This document shows positions 36,841-45,641 of a DNA stretch of 64,000 nt, piece by piece. The position numbers and the translations under genes are program-made. The notes beneath the pieces were generated by a model, which saw only the letters and a list, made by a program, of their open reading frames with translations, did not search any database and was not told the DNA's origin. The stretch's first letter is position 1. Each line of letters begins with the position of its first letter. The stretch covers positions 6,325,501 to 6,389,500 of the forward strand of contig NZ_CP050440.1 in the NCBI RefSeq assembly GCF_011769525.1, written 5' to 3'. Source of the stretch: Tolypothrix sp. PCC 7910 (lineage in GTDB: Bacteria > Cyanobacteriota > Cyanobacteriia > Cyanobacteriales > Nostocaceae).

Positions 36841-38144
36841 GTGCAAATACACCATTGATCAGCGTGATAATTCCTACTCATAACCGATGTCAATCTCTAC
36901 AACGGCTCTTAAATGCACTTCAGACTCAGAGTTATCCTCTAAATTGCATAGAAGTCATAGTAGTAGCTGATGGCTGTAGTGATACAACTATCGAGATGCT
37001 CAAAGAATATCAAGCGCCCTATACCCTACGTTTTTTAGAGCAACCAGGACAAGGAGCTGCTACCGCACGCAACCAAGGGGCAGAAATGGCTACAGGTAGT
37101 CTGTTGCTGTTTTTAGATGACGATATTGAACCATCTCCGCATCTTGTTGAAGCACACATTAACGCTCACTATGTACCTAATCGGGTAGTAATTGGTTACT
37201 TACCGCCCAGTTTACAAAGCCAATCTAGCTTTTTTCATATTAGTTTATGGGCCTGGTGGGAAGAAAAGTTTCAAACTATGTGCCAAATAGGTCATCGCTA
37301 TAGTTATGATGACTTGCTCAGTGGCAACTTTTCCTTACCAGCAAAATTGTTTAAGTTAGTTGGTGGTTTTGATTCTACATTTAAGTGTCGTGAAGATTAT
37401 GAATTAGGCGCACGATTAATTAAAGTTGATAGCGACTTTATTTTTGTGCCTGATGCTTTAGGTTACCATCGTGACGAAGTTACCAATCTTGATCGTTCAC
37501 TCCGACGTAAACGGCAAGAAGGACGTGCTGATGTATTATTTGGTCAACGCCACCCTGATTTAATCTACAAATTACGCCTTTCCTACTTTGGCGATGCGCT
37601 ATCTTTTATAGATCATATTTTTCTATTTCTTGCCTTTCGCATTCCAGCAATCAGTGATTTGCTAGCGACTGGATTACGACAAGTACTTAACTTGTTAGAG
37701 TGGCTGCGTATCCGAAGTATATGGTTAGAACTGAACAATAAGCTGCATGGATATTGGTATCTTAGGGGAATTGTCGAGCAATTGAAAACTCATAAAGCGC
37801 TGACAAATTTATTGCAGAGCGGATTAATTCGCCTTGATCGCCAAGATACAGAACTGGAATTAGATCTCCAACAAGGGCTAATAGCAGCAGAGCAACTATT
37901 GGATAAAACACGCCCTATGAGTGCGCGGATTCGCTATGGCCAACAATTTGTCGGTCTGATACCACCCAAAGCTGGCGCAGAAAGGCTTCGAGGAGTTCAC
38001 CTTCGTCGTATTTTGGCAACAAATTTATCATTCCCTTTCTTACAAGCATTAGCTTTTGAAGGTGTACTCGATCAGAGAATTGACAAAAAAGTAGAGTCCC
38101 TCAACGGCAATATAGAGCCTGTAAAACTCATGGGAATTTTGTGA
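36837..38144 (+). CDS. Family 2 glycosyltransferase
   Basis: 435 residues when started at ATG 36837, which overlaps the previous stop as ATGA; the frame is open 22 codons further upstream inside the neighbour. The core has LISVIIPTHNRCQSLQRLLNAL, VIVVADGCSDTTIEML, AATARNQGAEMATGSLLLFLDDDIEPS (DDD) and CREDYELGARLIK. The C-terminal 170 residues, helical and hydrophilic, have no recognised domain and are longer than in the neighbours. Part of the polysaccharide operon. Confidence 0.85.
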   Translation: MSANTPLISVIIPTHNRCQSLQRLLNALQTQSYPLNCIEVIVVADGCSDTTIEMLKEYQAPYTLRFLEQPGQGAATARNQGAEMATGSLLLFLDDDIEPSPHLVEAHINAHYVPNRVVIGYLPPSLQSQSSFFHISLWAWWEEKFQTMCQIGHRYSYDDLLSGNFSLPAKLFKLVGGFDSTFKCREDYELGARLIKVDSDFIFVPDALGYHRDEVTNLDRSLRRKRQEGRADVLFGQRHPDLIYKLRLSYFGDALSFIDHIFLFLAFRIPAISDLLATGLRQVLNLLEWLRIRSIWLELNNKLHGYWYLRGIVEQLKTHKALTNLLQSGLIRLDRQDTELELDLQQGLIAAEQLLDKTRPMSARIRYGQQFVGLIPPKAGAERLRGVHLRRILATNLSFPFLQALAFEGVLDQRIDKKVESLNGNIEPVKLMGIL

Positions 38145-38256
38145 ATCATGCTCACAAAAATTTTACTTTTTTGCTGAACAAAGTAAAAAGTATTTTTTTA
38201 TATGCATCATTAAGTTTTTTGGTGGTCAACTGTTGTAACGAATTGAATAAAATTTC

Positions 38257-39201
38257 ATGAATAACATAATTGGAAATACCATTAGTAAATTACCAATTGT
38301 CAAACAATTGTCTGCAGAAATACAACAACTACAAGGTAAAATTGTCAATCTCCAATCTACACTTAACCAATATCAAATGGGTTGGCCACCAGGACACTTT
38401 TATTCACCTATTCCATCTATAGAAGAAGTTAAGGCGAGGGCAGAAAAAATTTTTGCTGATATCCCTAGAGAAATTTTGGGTATCAATCTCAATGAAGAGA
38501 AACAAATAGCATTATTAAACGATCTGGCACAATATTATCATCAGCAACCTTGGAGCGATAGCAAACAAGAAGGGCTGAGATTCTTTTTTGATAATCCTAA
38601 TTATTCTTATGGAGAGGCAATTATCCTCTATAGCCTCATCCGACAAATTCAGCCTCAAAGAATTATTGAAATTGGCTCTGGTTATTCTTCCGCAGCAATT
38701 TTAGATACTAATGAATTATTTTTGGATAATAAAATAAATTGTACTTTTATTGAGCCTTATCCGCAATTATTAAGTTCACTTTTGAAAGCATCTGATTTGA
38801 GTAGAATAGAGATAGTTCCTACAAAGTTACAAGAAACAGAGATTAATATTTTTTCCTCTCTAGCAGCAGGAGATATCCTGTTGATTGACTCTACTCATGT
38901 TTCAAAAATAGATAGTGATGTCAACCATATTTTATTTAGAATATTACCACAACTGGCTCGTGGAGTTTATATTCATATTCATGACATCTGTTATCCGTTT
39001 GAGTATCCCCAAGCATGGATATATCAAGGAAGAGCTTGGAATGAGGCTTATATTTTAAGAGCTTTTTTACAATATAATAGCGCCTTTGAAATCCTATTTT
39101 TTAATTCTTTTTTTGGTTACTTTCATAGCGATATATTAAAGGAAAAAATGCCTTTATGTGCTAAAAATCCTGGAACTAGTATTTGGCTGAAGAAAATATA
39201 A
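38257..39201 (+). CDS. SAM-dependent methyltransferase of the polysaccharide operon
   Basis: 314 residues. The first 40 residues form a coiled coil (VKQLSAEIQQLQGKIVNLQS). The methyltransferase core begins near 150: RIIEIGSGYSSAAIL (motif I), CTFIEPYP (acidic end of strand two), GDILLIDSTHVSKIDSDV and a GVYIHIHDICYPFEYP metal-like patch. This resembles the class I Methyltransf_24/glycan O-methyltransferase group with an HxHD motif. It probably methylates a sugar of the exported glycan; that is inferred from its place between GT2 genes. It has an AT-rich base composition compared with its neighbours. Confidence 0.75.
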   Translation: MNNIIGNTISKLPIVKQLSAEIQQLQGKIVNLQSTLNQYQMGWPPGHFYSPIPSIEEVKARAEKIFADIPREILGINLNEEKQIALLNDLAQYYHQQPWSDSKQEGLRFFFDNPNYSYGEAIILYSLIRQIQPQRIIEIGSGYSSAAILDTNELFLDNKINCTFIEPYPQLLSSLLKASDLSRIEIVPTKLQETEINIFSSLAAGDILLIDSTHVSKIDSDVNHILFRILPQLARGVYIHIHDICYPFEYPQAWIYQGRAWNEAYILRAFLQYNSAFEILFFNSFFGYFHSDILKEKMPLCAKNPGTSIWLKKI

Positions 39202-39212
39202 GGTGAATATTT

Positions 39213-40457
39213 ATGCCAACAAAGGTATTAGATTTAGAATTTTCTGAGGAGATTGAGCCGATTTGGGGTGGCGAAGGTTACGATAGCCTGTGGATTTTAG
39301 TGCGCTATCATCGAGTGCCAATTGGCTGGGTTTGGGTTTCTTTTACTAACCCAAGTATGCCGATGGTTTCTGCGGAACAGTTGCGACAGGCGATCGCACA
39401 GCAGTTAGGACAAAAGATATTGCTAGCAACAGTTGGCAGTCAATACTTAACTCAGGAAGTAGAGCAGCAAACTAAAGAACCGATCAGCGTCGTTGTCTGT
39501 ACCCGCGATCGCGCGGAGCAACTTGCTGATTGTTTGCAAGGGCTGTTAGCGCTTGATTATCCAACTTATGAAATTATTGTTGTAGATAATGCACCCAGTA
39601 ACGATGATACTTACAAGCTTGCTACTCGCTTACCAGTCCGCTACGTCCGGGAAGAGCGTCCTGGGCTAGACTGGGCGCGTAACCGGGGAATTGCGGAAGC
39701 TCGCTATGGTATTGTTGCTTTCACAGACGATGATGCACGTGCCGATCGCTTTTGGCTGCAAGCCATTGCGAAAGCCTTTGCTGAACCAGAAGTAATGGCA
39801 GTTACAGGATTTGTCGCTCCAGCCGAACTAGAGACACCAGCCCAATTTATATTTGAACTCGACTACGGGGGTATGGGTCATGGATTCGGCCGTAGAGTAG
39901 TCAGAACAGAAACACTGACGGAGCGACATCTCTTGTGGGCCAGTAGCTTTGGTGTTGGTGCCAACATGGCTTTTCGTCGAGATATCTTCACCCACATCGG
40001 CAATTTTGATATTGCATTGGATGTTGGTACTCCCAGTCATGGTGCTGGTGACGTTGAGATGTTTCATCGTCTTGTTGCTCAAGGTCACACCCTAGTTTAT
40101 GACCCAGCCGTAATAGTGTGGCATACCCATAGAAGGTATAAATCGGCTTTGTACCGCCAAATTTATGACAATGGTCGCAGTTTTGGCTGTTATCTCCTTA
40201 CTTGTTGGCGTAATCGTACTGTTCAAGGAACCTCAATCTTGAAATTCTTTTTGTATGATTGGCTATTTAAATGGATCTTGCACAACCTCGTTCGCCCACC
40301 ACGCAAGTTACCCCGCTATATTGCAGTGATTGAGTTAGCAGGAATGCTGACAAGTCCTCTAGCTTATAGAAAATCCCAAGCTTGGGCAAAGAAAATCTCA
40401 GCTACCTATGTAGAATCAGAAATCGAGAAAAACCAAAATCACGCAGTTATCTTATGA
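39213..40457 (+). CDS. Family 2 glycosyltransferase with extra N-terminal domain
   Basis: 414 residues, SD AAGGTGAATATTT. It is a paralogue of the protein at 35650, with the same N-terminal region (LWILVRYHRVPIGWVWVSF...) before the GT2 core SVVVCTRDRAEQLADCLQGL. The core has IVAFTDDDARADRFWLQAI (DDD) and HGAGDVEMFHRLVAQGH with the catalytic Asp. A WHTHRRYKSALYRQIYDNGRSFG segment and a membrane-proximal C-terminus follow. The stop overlaps the exporter start as ATGA. Confidence 0.86.
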   Translation: MPTKVLDLEFSEEIEPIWGGEGYDSLWILVRYHRVPIGWVWVSFTNPSMPMVSAEQLRQAIAQQLGQKILLATVGSQYLTQEVEQQTKEPISVVVCTRDRAEQLADCLQGLLALDYPTYEIIVVDNAPSNDDTYKLATRLPVRYVREERPGLDWARNRGIAEARYGIVAFTDDDARADRFWLQAIAKAFAEPEVMAVTGFVAPAELETPAQFIFELDYGGMGHGFGRRVVRTETLTERHLLWASSFGVGANMAFRRDIFTHIGNFDIALDVGTPSHGAGDVEMFHRLVAQGHTLVYDPAVIVWHTHRRYKSALYRQIYDNGRSFGCYLLTCWRNRTVQGTSILKFFLYDWLFKWILHNLVRPPRKLPRYIAVIELAGMLTSPLAYRKSQAWAKKISATYVESEIEKNQNHAVIL

Positions 40458-41245
40458 AGTCTTTTGGTCTATCGCGCTCTCATAGTCAATTAGGTCAAAA
40501 ATTTGATGTCCTGCGCCAATTGGTTGAGCGCGATATGAAGTTACTCTATAAAAGGTCAGTTTTAGGAGTAGCTTGGACACTAATTAATCCATTACTGCAA
40601 TTGGTAGTTTTTGCCTTTGTCTTTCAAGTCATACTACCTGCTGGTATTCCTCGCTATGCCTCATTTACATTTACTGGTTTGCTAGTTTGGAACTGGTTTA
40701 GCAGTTCTTTATACCAAGCTACAGGAGTGATCATTGCTAACCGACCACTAATTAGACAACCTGGTTTTCCCCTCGCTATCTTACCAATAGTAACTACAAC
40801 CACAGGGTTAATTCACTTTTTGCTCGCATTACCTGTTTTAATTATCTTTTTACTAGTTGATGGTATTCAGCTAAAAACTGTTGTTTTATTTTTACCAATC
40901 TTACAAGCTCTACAGTTTTTACTAACTGTTTGTTTGGCTTACTTATTAGCAGCATTAAATGTCAGTTTGCGAGATACTCAGCATACTCTTGGTGTGATAT
41001 TACAACTATTATTTTATGTCACACCAATTTTTTACGATATTAAAAATGTACCGCCCACATTTCATTTCTTTTATAATCTCAATCCGATGGTGCATATTAT
41101 TAGTGCTTATCGGGCTGTACTCATCCAAGGAACACAACCTGATTGGCAATCTTTGGGAATCATCGCTATTATTATGTCCATTTGTTTACCAATTGGGTTG
41201 AAATTTTTTCAGCGACAGAGCGATCGCTTTGTGGAGGAGATATAA
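40454..41245 (+). CDS. ABC-2 type polysaccharide exporter permease (Wzm-like)
   Basis: 263 residues starting at ATG 40454, overlapping the upstream GT stop. The N-terminal amphipathic LRQLVERDMKLLYKRSVLGVAW is the conserved entry of O-antigen/teichoic-acid exporter permeases. Six hydrophobic helices follow, including WNWFSSSLYQATGVIIANRPLIRQ and a PIFYDIKNVPPTFHFFYNLNPMVHII outlet motif. With the ATPase at 41246 it should export a lipid-linked glycan across the inner membrane. The next gene starts directly after the stop. Confidence 0.9.
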   Translation: MKSFGLSRSHSQLGQKFDVLRQLVERDMKLLYKRSVLGVAWTLINPLLQLVVFAFVFQVILPAGIPRYASFTFTGLLVWNWFSSSLYQATGVIIANRPLIRQPGFPLAILPIVTTTTGLIHFLLALPVLIIFLLVDGIQLKTVVLFLPILQALQFLLTVCLAYLLAALNVSLRDTQHTLGVILQLLFYVTPIFYDIKNVPPTFHFFYNLNPMVHIISAYRAVLIQGTQPDWQSLGIIAIIMSICLPIGLKFFQRQSDRFVEEI

Positions 41246-42496
41246 ATGCAAGATGCCATTATTGTGCAGGGGTTAGGAAAGCGCTACAGCCGCTATCATG
41301 CGGAAAAACCCATGACGATTATGGAAGCAGCGCTCAAAGGGTTCCGCCAGATGAAAGCAGTGGAAAAATTTTGGGCGTTACGAGATATTAGCTTTAATGT
41401 TACTCCTGGCGAAATGTTAGGAATTATCGGCAAAAATGGAGCAGGTAAATCTACGCTTTTACAACTTTTGGGTGGTGTTGGTTCTCCTGATGCAGGGAAA
41501 GTAAAAGTAAAAGGTAGAATTGGTGCTTTATTAGATTTAGGAGCTGGTTTTTCTCCTGATTTAACCGGAAGGGAAAATGTTTTTGTCTCTGGTGTGGTTG
41601 GCGGTTTAACTCGCAAAGAAGTTTCGCGGCGTTTCGATACTATTGTAGAGTTTGCAGAACTCACAGATTTTATTGACAATCCTGTACGCACCTACAGTAC
41701 AGGTATGCAAATGCGCCTAGCTTTTTCCATAGCTATACATACTTACCCCGAAGTGCTATTGGTCGATGAGTTTCTGTCAGTGGGAGATATTTCATTTCAG
41801 GCTAAGTGTCTAGAACGCATTGCTTATCTTAAAGAACAAGGCTGTGCCATTGTCTATATTTCTCACGATACTCAACAAATAGCAGAAATATGCGATCGCG
41901 CCTTATGGTTGCAAGGAGGAAGAATCGTAGCTTATGGAGAACCAGAATTTGTTGCTGAACAATACACGGCTGAGATGCATCAACAAACCCGCAAACGTAC
42001 TCCTGCAAGGCCTGTTCGGCTGACCAACTCAGGTTTAGAACTCCGAGTCAACGAAAATCGCTTTGGCTCATTAGAAATGGAAATTACGCAAGTTAAAATG
42101 TTACCTAGCTCAGAGATTAATAGCGGTGATGCTTTAACTCTGGAGATTGAGTACTTTTCAAATCAGCTAATTGAGTTTCCTATCTTTAGCATTGATATTA
42201 GCCGCGAAAATGGTCAAGTCTGTTTTCAGACTAATACTGAAAGAACAGGGTTGACTTTCCAAAAAATTTTAGACCAAGGAAAAATTAAACTACATATCGA
42301 CCGCTTAGATTTGGCGGGAGGTAAGTATTTTATTGATATAGGAGTTTATAAGCATAATTGGGAATATGCTTATGATTATCACTGGCATGCATACCCTCTA
42401 ATTGTTAATTCAACTGTTAAGGGCAATAGTATTTTGTGTCCCCCATTTCGCTGGGAAATTAATAACTTACAAACATCACCAATTAAACATTTATAA
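41246..42496 (+). CDS. ABC-type polysaccharide exporter ATPase with C-terminal glycan-binding domain (Wzt-like)
   Basis: 416 residues. The nucleotide-binding domain has Walker A GKNGAGKST (62-70), a Q-loop area, signature STGMQ (152-156) and Walker B LLVDE (171-175). Residues about 265-410 form a beta-rich C-terminal domain (ITQVKMLPSSEINSGDALTLEIEYFS in outline, FPIFSIDISRENG), matching Wzt C-terminal domains that recognise the glycan end. The presence of that domain implies chain recognition before export. GGAGGAGA precedes the ATG. This is the last gene of the block. Confidence 0.9.
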   Translation: MQDAIIVQGLGKRYSRYHAEKPMTIMEAALKGFRQMKAVEKFWALRDISFNVTPGEMLGIIGKNGAGKSTLLQLLGGVGSPDAGKVKVKGRIGALLDLGAGFSPDLTGRENVFVSGVVGGLTRKEVSRRFDTIVEFAELTDFIDNPVRTYSTGMQMRLAFSIAIHTYPEVLLVDEFLSVGDISFQAKCLERIAYLKEQGCAIVYISHDTQQIAEICDRALWLQGGRIVAYGEPEFVAEQYTAEMHQQTRKRTPARPVRLTNSGLELRVNENRFGSLEMEITQVKMLPSSEINSGDALTLEIEYFSNQLIEFPIFSIDISRENGQVCFQTNTERTGLTFQKILDQGKIKLHIDRLDLAGGKYFIDIGVYKHNWEYAYDYHWHAYPLIVNSTVKGNSILCPPFRWEINNLQTSPIKHL

Positions 42497-42718
42497 CCAT
42501 CCTGAACGTATTTTTATATCGATTTTTTGATTTGATTTTGGGATATTTTAAGTAATGTGCTAAAAAAGCCATCTGACACTACTTTATCCTCCAGAGCTTT
42601 CCAGGTATTTAGCATTACTTAGAAACTCAATGTTATCACTAAGCGATCGCACAATAATTATTGAGGACATCATACCAAAAACGCGATCGCACTCCACAAA
42701 CCAAAACGCGTAGACGCA

Positions 42719-42997
42719 CCACAGTACCTGGATACCAATTGGTGTTTTGCTTCGATGTTCTAGGTAGCCGCCAAGATGAGCGATACCTTCGGCACACTTC
42801 GTGAACGCTTCCACAGCCCAACTAACTGTTAACACCTTGGCTAGTTTCGGAGATTTAGCTTTCAAAATCCTCAATTCAAGGGGATTAAGAATTTCAATTG
42901 CCGGGGCTGAAGGCTGGGTGCGGTGGAGATAAGGAATACCTTGACCTGCTTGAAAAGCAGCAGGACGAACAAGGCGATCGCTAATTTCATTGCAGCA
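42719..42997 (-). mobile_element. Transposase C-terminal remnant (IS4-like)
   Basis: On the minus strand an open frame without its own start reads EISDRLVRPAAFQAGQGIPY...HRTQPSAPAIEILNPLEL...ILKAKSPKLAKVLTVSWAVEAF, then HLGGYLEHRSKTPIGIQVLW. The LGGYL...P.G...LW block is the usual C-terminal signature of IS4-family transposases. After LW (42719) similarity stops. No start, catalytic DDE part or inverted repeats are visible. It lies in the gap after the exporter genes. Confidence 0.6.
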
Positions 42998-43122
42998 TTA
43001 AAACGTTATTATCTTTGAATTTCCTGATAACGACTAAGCTCACCGGACGCAGACAACCTTTGCAACTCAACCGATCTCAATTGATACGTTCCGGTGCAGC
43101 GCGGTTTGTTAGCTTGCTCCCA

Positions 43123-43905
43123 TTACAGCATGACTCTTAGCAAGTTTCCTGTTTGGGTTGCCACCACGAGTTGATCACCGATGGTCGTCAGCGTTGTTGG
43201 GAAGCCATTGCCAATTTCCACAAAATTGATCACGGGAGATAACGTTCCATCGGGCTTTAGAGCTACTAGCCAACCTGTAGTGGTGGTGATTATCCAATCC
43301 TCTTTAAGGCGAGTGATATCGAGAGGGTTGCCAAGTTGTGCCTGTTCCAAATTAGCAATTATGGAAGTTTTTCCTGTGAAAGTAATTCGCAGTACCGATC
43401 CATTTTCCTGGGTAGCGATCACGTAATCTTCTGCAATCCCAACGCCAAAAGGCGCGTTTGCTAAGGTAGCTAAGACCGTGGTTCTGCCGGAGCGCGTCAC
43501 CCGCGCAATTAAGCCAGCGGAGCCGATCACATCAGTCGAAATAGCAACCATATAGTAAGGGTAATAGCCCTCGTGGGCTGCCACTGCAAACAGTGCGCCA
43601 AATTCTCCAGCAAGGACGGATAAATCAGCCAGAGGTAATATCTTACCTTGTGAAGTCACCTGGATTAGAAAATGTCCTGATTCTTGTGCTGAAACAGCTA
43701 CAATGAGCGTCTCCTTTAACCCTACAATTCCGGTAGGAATGCCATAACGTGCCACATTCACCCAGGTTGTCAAGGTTCCATCTGGTGCAACATACACCAG
43801 ATCAGCCTGAAGTGTCGCTACGACAATTCTCCCCCGAAAGGTCGTAAGACCTTGAAATGACAAAAGTTTTAATCCTGAGGCAAGAACGGTGACTGTGCTT
43901 GTCAT
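43123..43905 (-). CDS. Beta-propeller-like protein, unknown function
   Basis: 260 residues with six or so repeated strands of the form VVATLQADLVYVAPDGTLTTW, DQLVVATQTGNLLRV and EDYVIATQENGSVLRI. Each is a short blade with an ATxxG turn, as in NHL/SMP-30-like propellers. No signal peptide and no catalytic residues are recognisable. Codon use and base composition appear more G+C-rich than the surroundings, and it lies between a transposase remnant and a MITE, so acquisition by transfer is plausible. Confidence 0.6.
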   Translation of the reverse strand: MTSTVTVLASGLKLLSFQGLTTFRGRIVVATLQADLVYVAPDGTLTTWVNVARYGIPTGIVGLKETLIVAVSAQESGHFLIQVTSQGKILPLADLSVLAGEFGALFAVAAHEGYYPYYMVAISTDVIGSAGLIARVTRSGRTTVLATLANAPFGVGIAEDYVIATQENGSVLRITFTGKTSIIANLEQAQLGNPLDITRLKEDWIITTTTGWLVALKPDGTLSPVINFVEIGNGFPTTLTTIGDQLVVATQTGNLLRVML

Positions 43906-43930
43906 GCTGCTTGTATGTCTTCTCGATGCT

Positions 43931-44040
43931 AAGGGACTTCCAGAAAATAAATTATCCCCTTTACTCAGATAATATTTTTATTTCTCCCCCTGCCCCCTGC
44001 CTAGGCAGCGATGGTATATTTTTTAATTTGGAAGTCCCTT
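43931..44040. mobile_element. MITE with perfect 12-bp terminal inverted repeats
   Basis: AAGGGACTTCCA (43931-43942) and TGGAAGTCCCTT (44029-44040) are exact inverted repeats. Similarity continues inward (AAAATAAATTAT versus AAATTAAAAAAT). The 110-base interior has no coding capacity. The flanks show no obvious target duplication. It lies in the gap upstream of sat. Confidence 0.8.
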
Positions 44041-44217
44041 CCCCTTTAACCTTTCCTCTTTTTCCCTCTCTTGCAAAAAGCACTTTTGCCAGAGGTTTAC
44101 TATCCTCAGGATGGATTGTGCAACTTAAAAGCAGAATAGCTTATCTAGAAGTGTCAGCATTTTGATAAGTTAGTACATAGTTTGAAACAATTACCTTAAC
44201 TCGAAGAGGGGATTACG

Positions 44218-45396
44218 TTGAGTCACCATCCAGAAGCCATAGCCCCGCACGGTGGACAGTTGGTTAATCGCATCGCCACACCAGAACAAAGAGAAGAATT
44301 TCTCTCAAAGGCTGAGTTTTTGCCACGAGTGCAACTTGACGAGCGAGCCGTTTCTGATTTAGAGATGATTGCGATCGGCGGTTTTAGTCCACTCACAGGT
44401 TTTATGAACCAGGAAGACTACGATCGCGTGGTTACGGAAATGCGCCTAGCTAACGGTCTTGTGTGGTCGATTCCCATTACACTGTCGGTAACCGAAGAAG
44501 TAGCTTCTCCTCTCAAGGAAGGTGGCTTAATTCGTCTGGATAACCCTAATGGCGAGTATATCGGGGTTTTACAGCTATCCCAAAAGTATACCTACGACAA
44601 AACCCGCGAAGCTATTAATGTCTATCGCACTGATGATGCTAAACATCCAGGCGTGCAAGTACTCTATAACCAAGGGTCTGTAAATCTGGCTGGTGATGTC
44701 TGGTTATTACAACGCAACCCCCATCCTCATTTTCCCGCCTACCAAATCGATCCTGCCGCATCTCGGCAAATGTTCCAAACCAAAGGCTGGAAAACTATCG
44801 TTGGCTTTCAAACTCGCAACCCCATCCACCGCGCCCATGAATATATTCAAAAGTGCGCTTTGGAAACCGTAGATGGTCTATTTTTGCACCCATTAGTAGG
44901 GGCAACAAAAGAAGATGACATCCCGGCTGATGTGCGGATGCGCTGCTATGAAATTTTGCTGGAACATTACTATCCTGTGGATCGGGTGATTTTGGCAATT
45001 AACCCAGCCGCTATGCGTTACGCTGGCCCCAGAGAAGCTATTTTCCATGCATTAGTCCGCAAGAACTACGGTTGTACTCACTTTATTGTGGGACGCGATC
45101 ATGCTGGCGTTGGTGATTACTATGGCACCTACGATGCTCAATACATCTTTGATGAATTTGAGCCCGGCGAATTGGGTATTGTTCCCATGATGTTTGAACA
45201 CGCGTTTTACTGTACCCGTACCAAACAAATGGCGACAACCAAAACTAGTCCCAGCAAACCAGAAGAACGCGTTCACCTATCAGGAACCAAAGTCAGAGAA
45301 ATGCTGCGCCGGGGTGAACTACCTCCCCCAGAATTTTCTCGTCCAGAGGTAGCGGCGGAGTTAGCAAGAGCAATGAAAGTGCAAGTGTTGGCTTAG
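44218..45396 (+). CDS. sat: Sulfate adenylyltransferase (ATP sulfurylase)
   Basis: 392 residues from TTG 44218; GAGGGGATTACG lies upstream and no ATG fits the conserved N-terminus. The key catalytic motifs are [14 protein letters not shown] (QTRNPxHRAH) and the ATP-binding [30 protein letters not shown] and [13 protein letters not shown] support it. It converts sulfate and ATP to adenosine-5'-phosphosulfate, the first step of sulfate assimilation. The cyanobacterial-type N-terminus lacks the kinase domain of fungal enzymes. Followed directly by a dispersed repeat. Confidence 0.95.
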   Translation: MSHHPEAIAPHGGQLVNRIATPEQREEFLSKAEFLPRVQLDERAVSDLEMIAIGGFSPLTGFMNQEDYDRVVTEMRLANGLVWSIPITLSVTEEVASPLKEGGLIRLDNPNGEYIGVLQLSQKYTYDKTREAINVYRTDDAKHPGVQVLYNQGSVNLAGDVWLLQRNPHPHFPAYQIDPAASRQMFQTKGWKTIVGFQTRNPIHRAHEYIQKCALETVDGLFLHPLVGATKEDDIPADVRMRCYEILLEHYYPVDRVILAINPAAMRYAGPREAIFHALVRKNYGCTHFIVGRDHAGVGDYYGTYDAQYIFDEFEPGELGIVPMMFEHAFYCTRTKQMATTKTSPSKPEERVHLSGTKVREMLRRGELPPPEFSRPEVAAELARAMKVQVLA

Positions 45397-45400
45397 GGAC

Positions 45401-45550
45401 TGGGGATTGGGGAACTCGGGGCCCCCTCTGGGGATAAGGGGTAATGGGGACTGGGGAGATGGGGTGACAAGGGGACAGGAAGATATTCCAATTACCAATT
45501 ACCCATTACCCATTACCAATGCCCAATGCCCCATGCCCCATGCCCCATGC
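45401..45550. repeat. Dispersed G-rich/C-rich inverted spacer repeat, copy B
   Basis: 43 bases (45408-45450) are identical to 23644-23686. It follows the sat stop directly and ends in CCATGCCCCATGCCCCATGC. The arms could form a long imperfect hairpin after sat transcription. Confidence 0.75.
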
Positions 45551-45641
45551 TATTGCCAAACAGTATCGAGTTTAACTTTACACTACAGGCTTCAGCCCTT
45601 TAAGCTGTTATGCTGATGGGCTGAGGGCTGATAGCGAATTT

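Noticed and set aside
43899-44165. 88-codon plus-strand frame across the MITE
   Set aside because: It runs through the terminal inverted repeats of the MITE and has no protein-like pattern.
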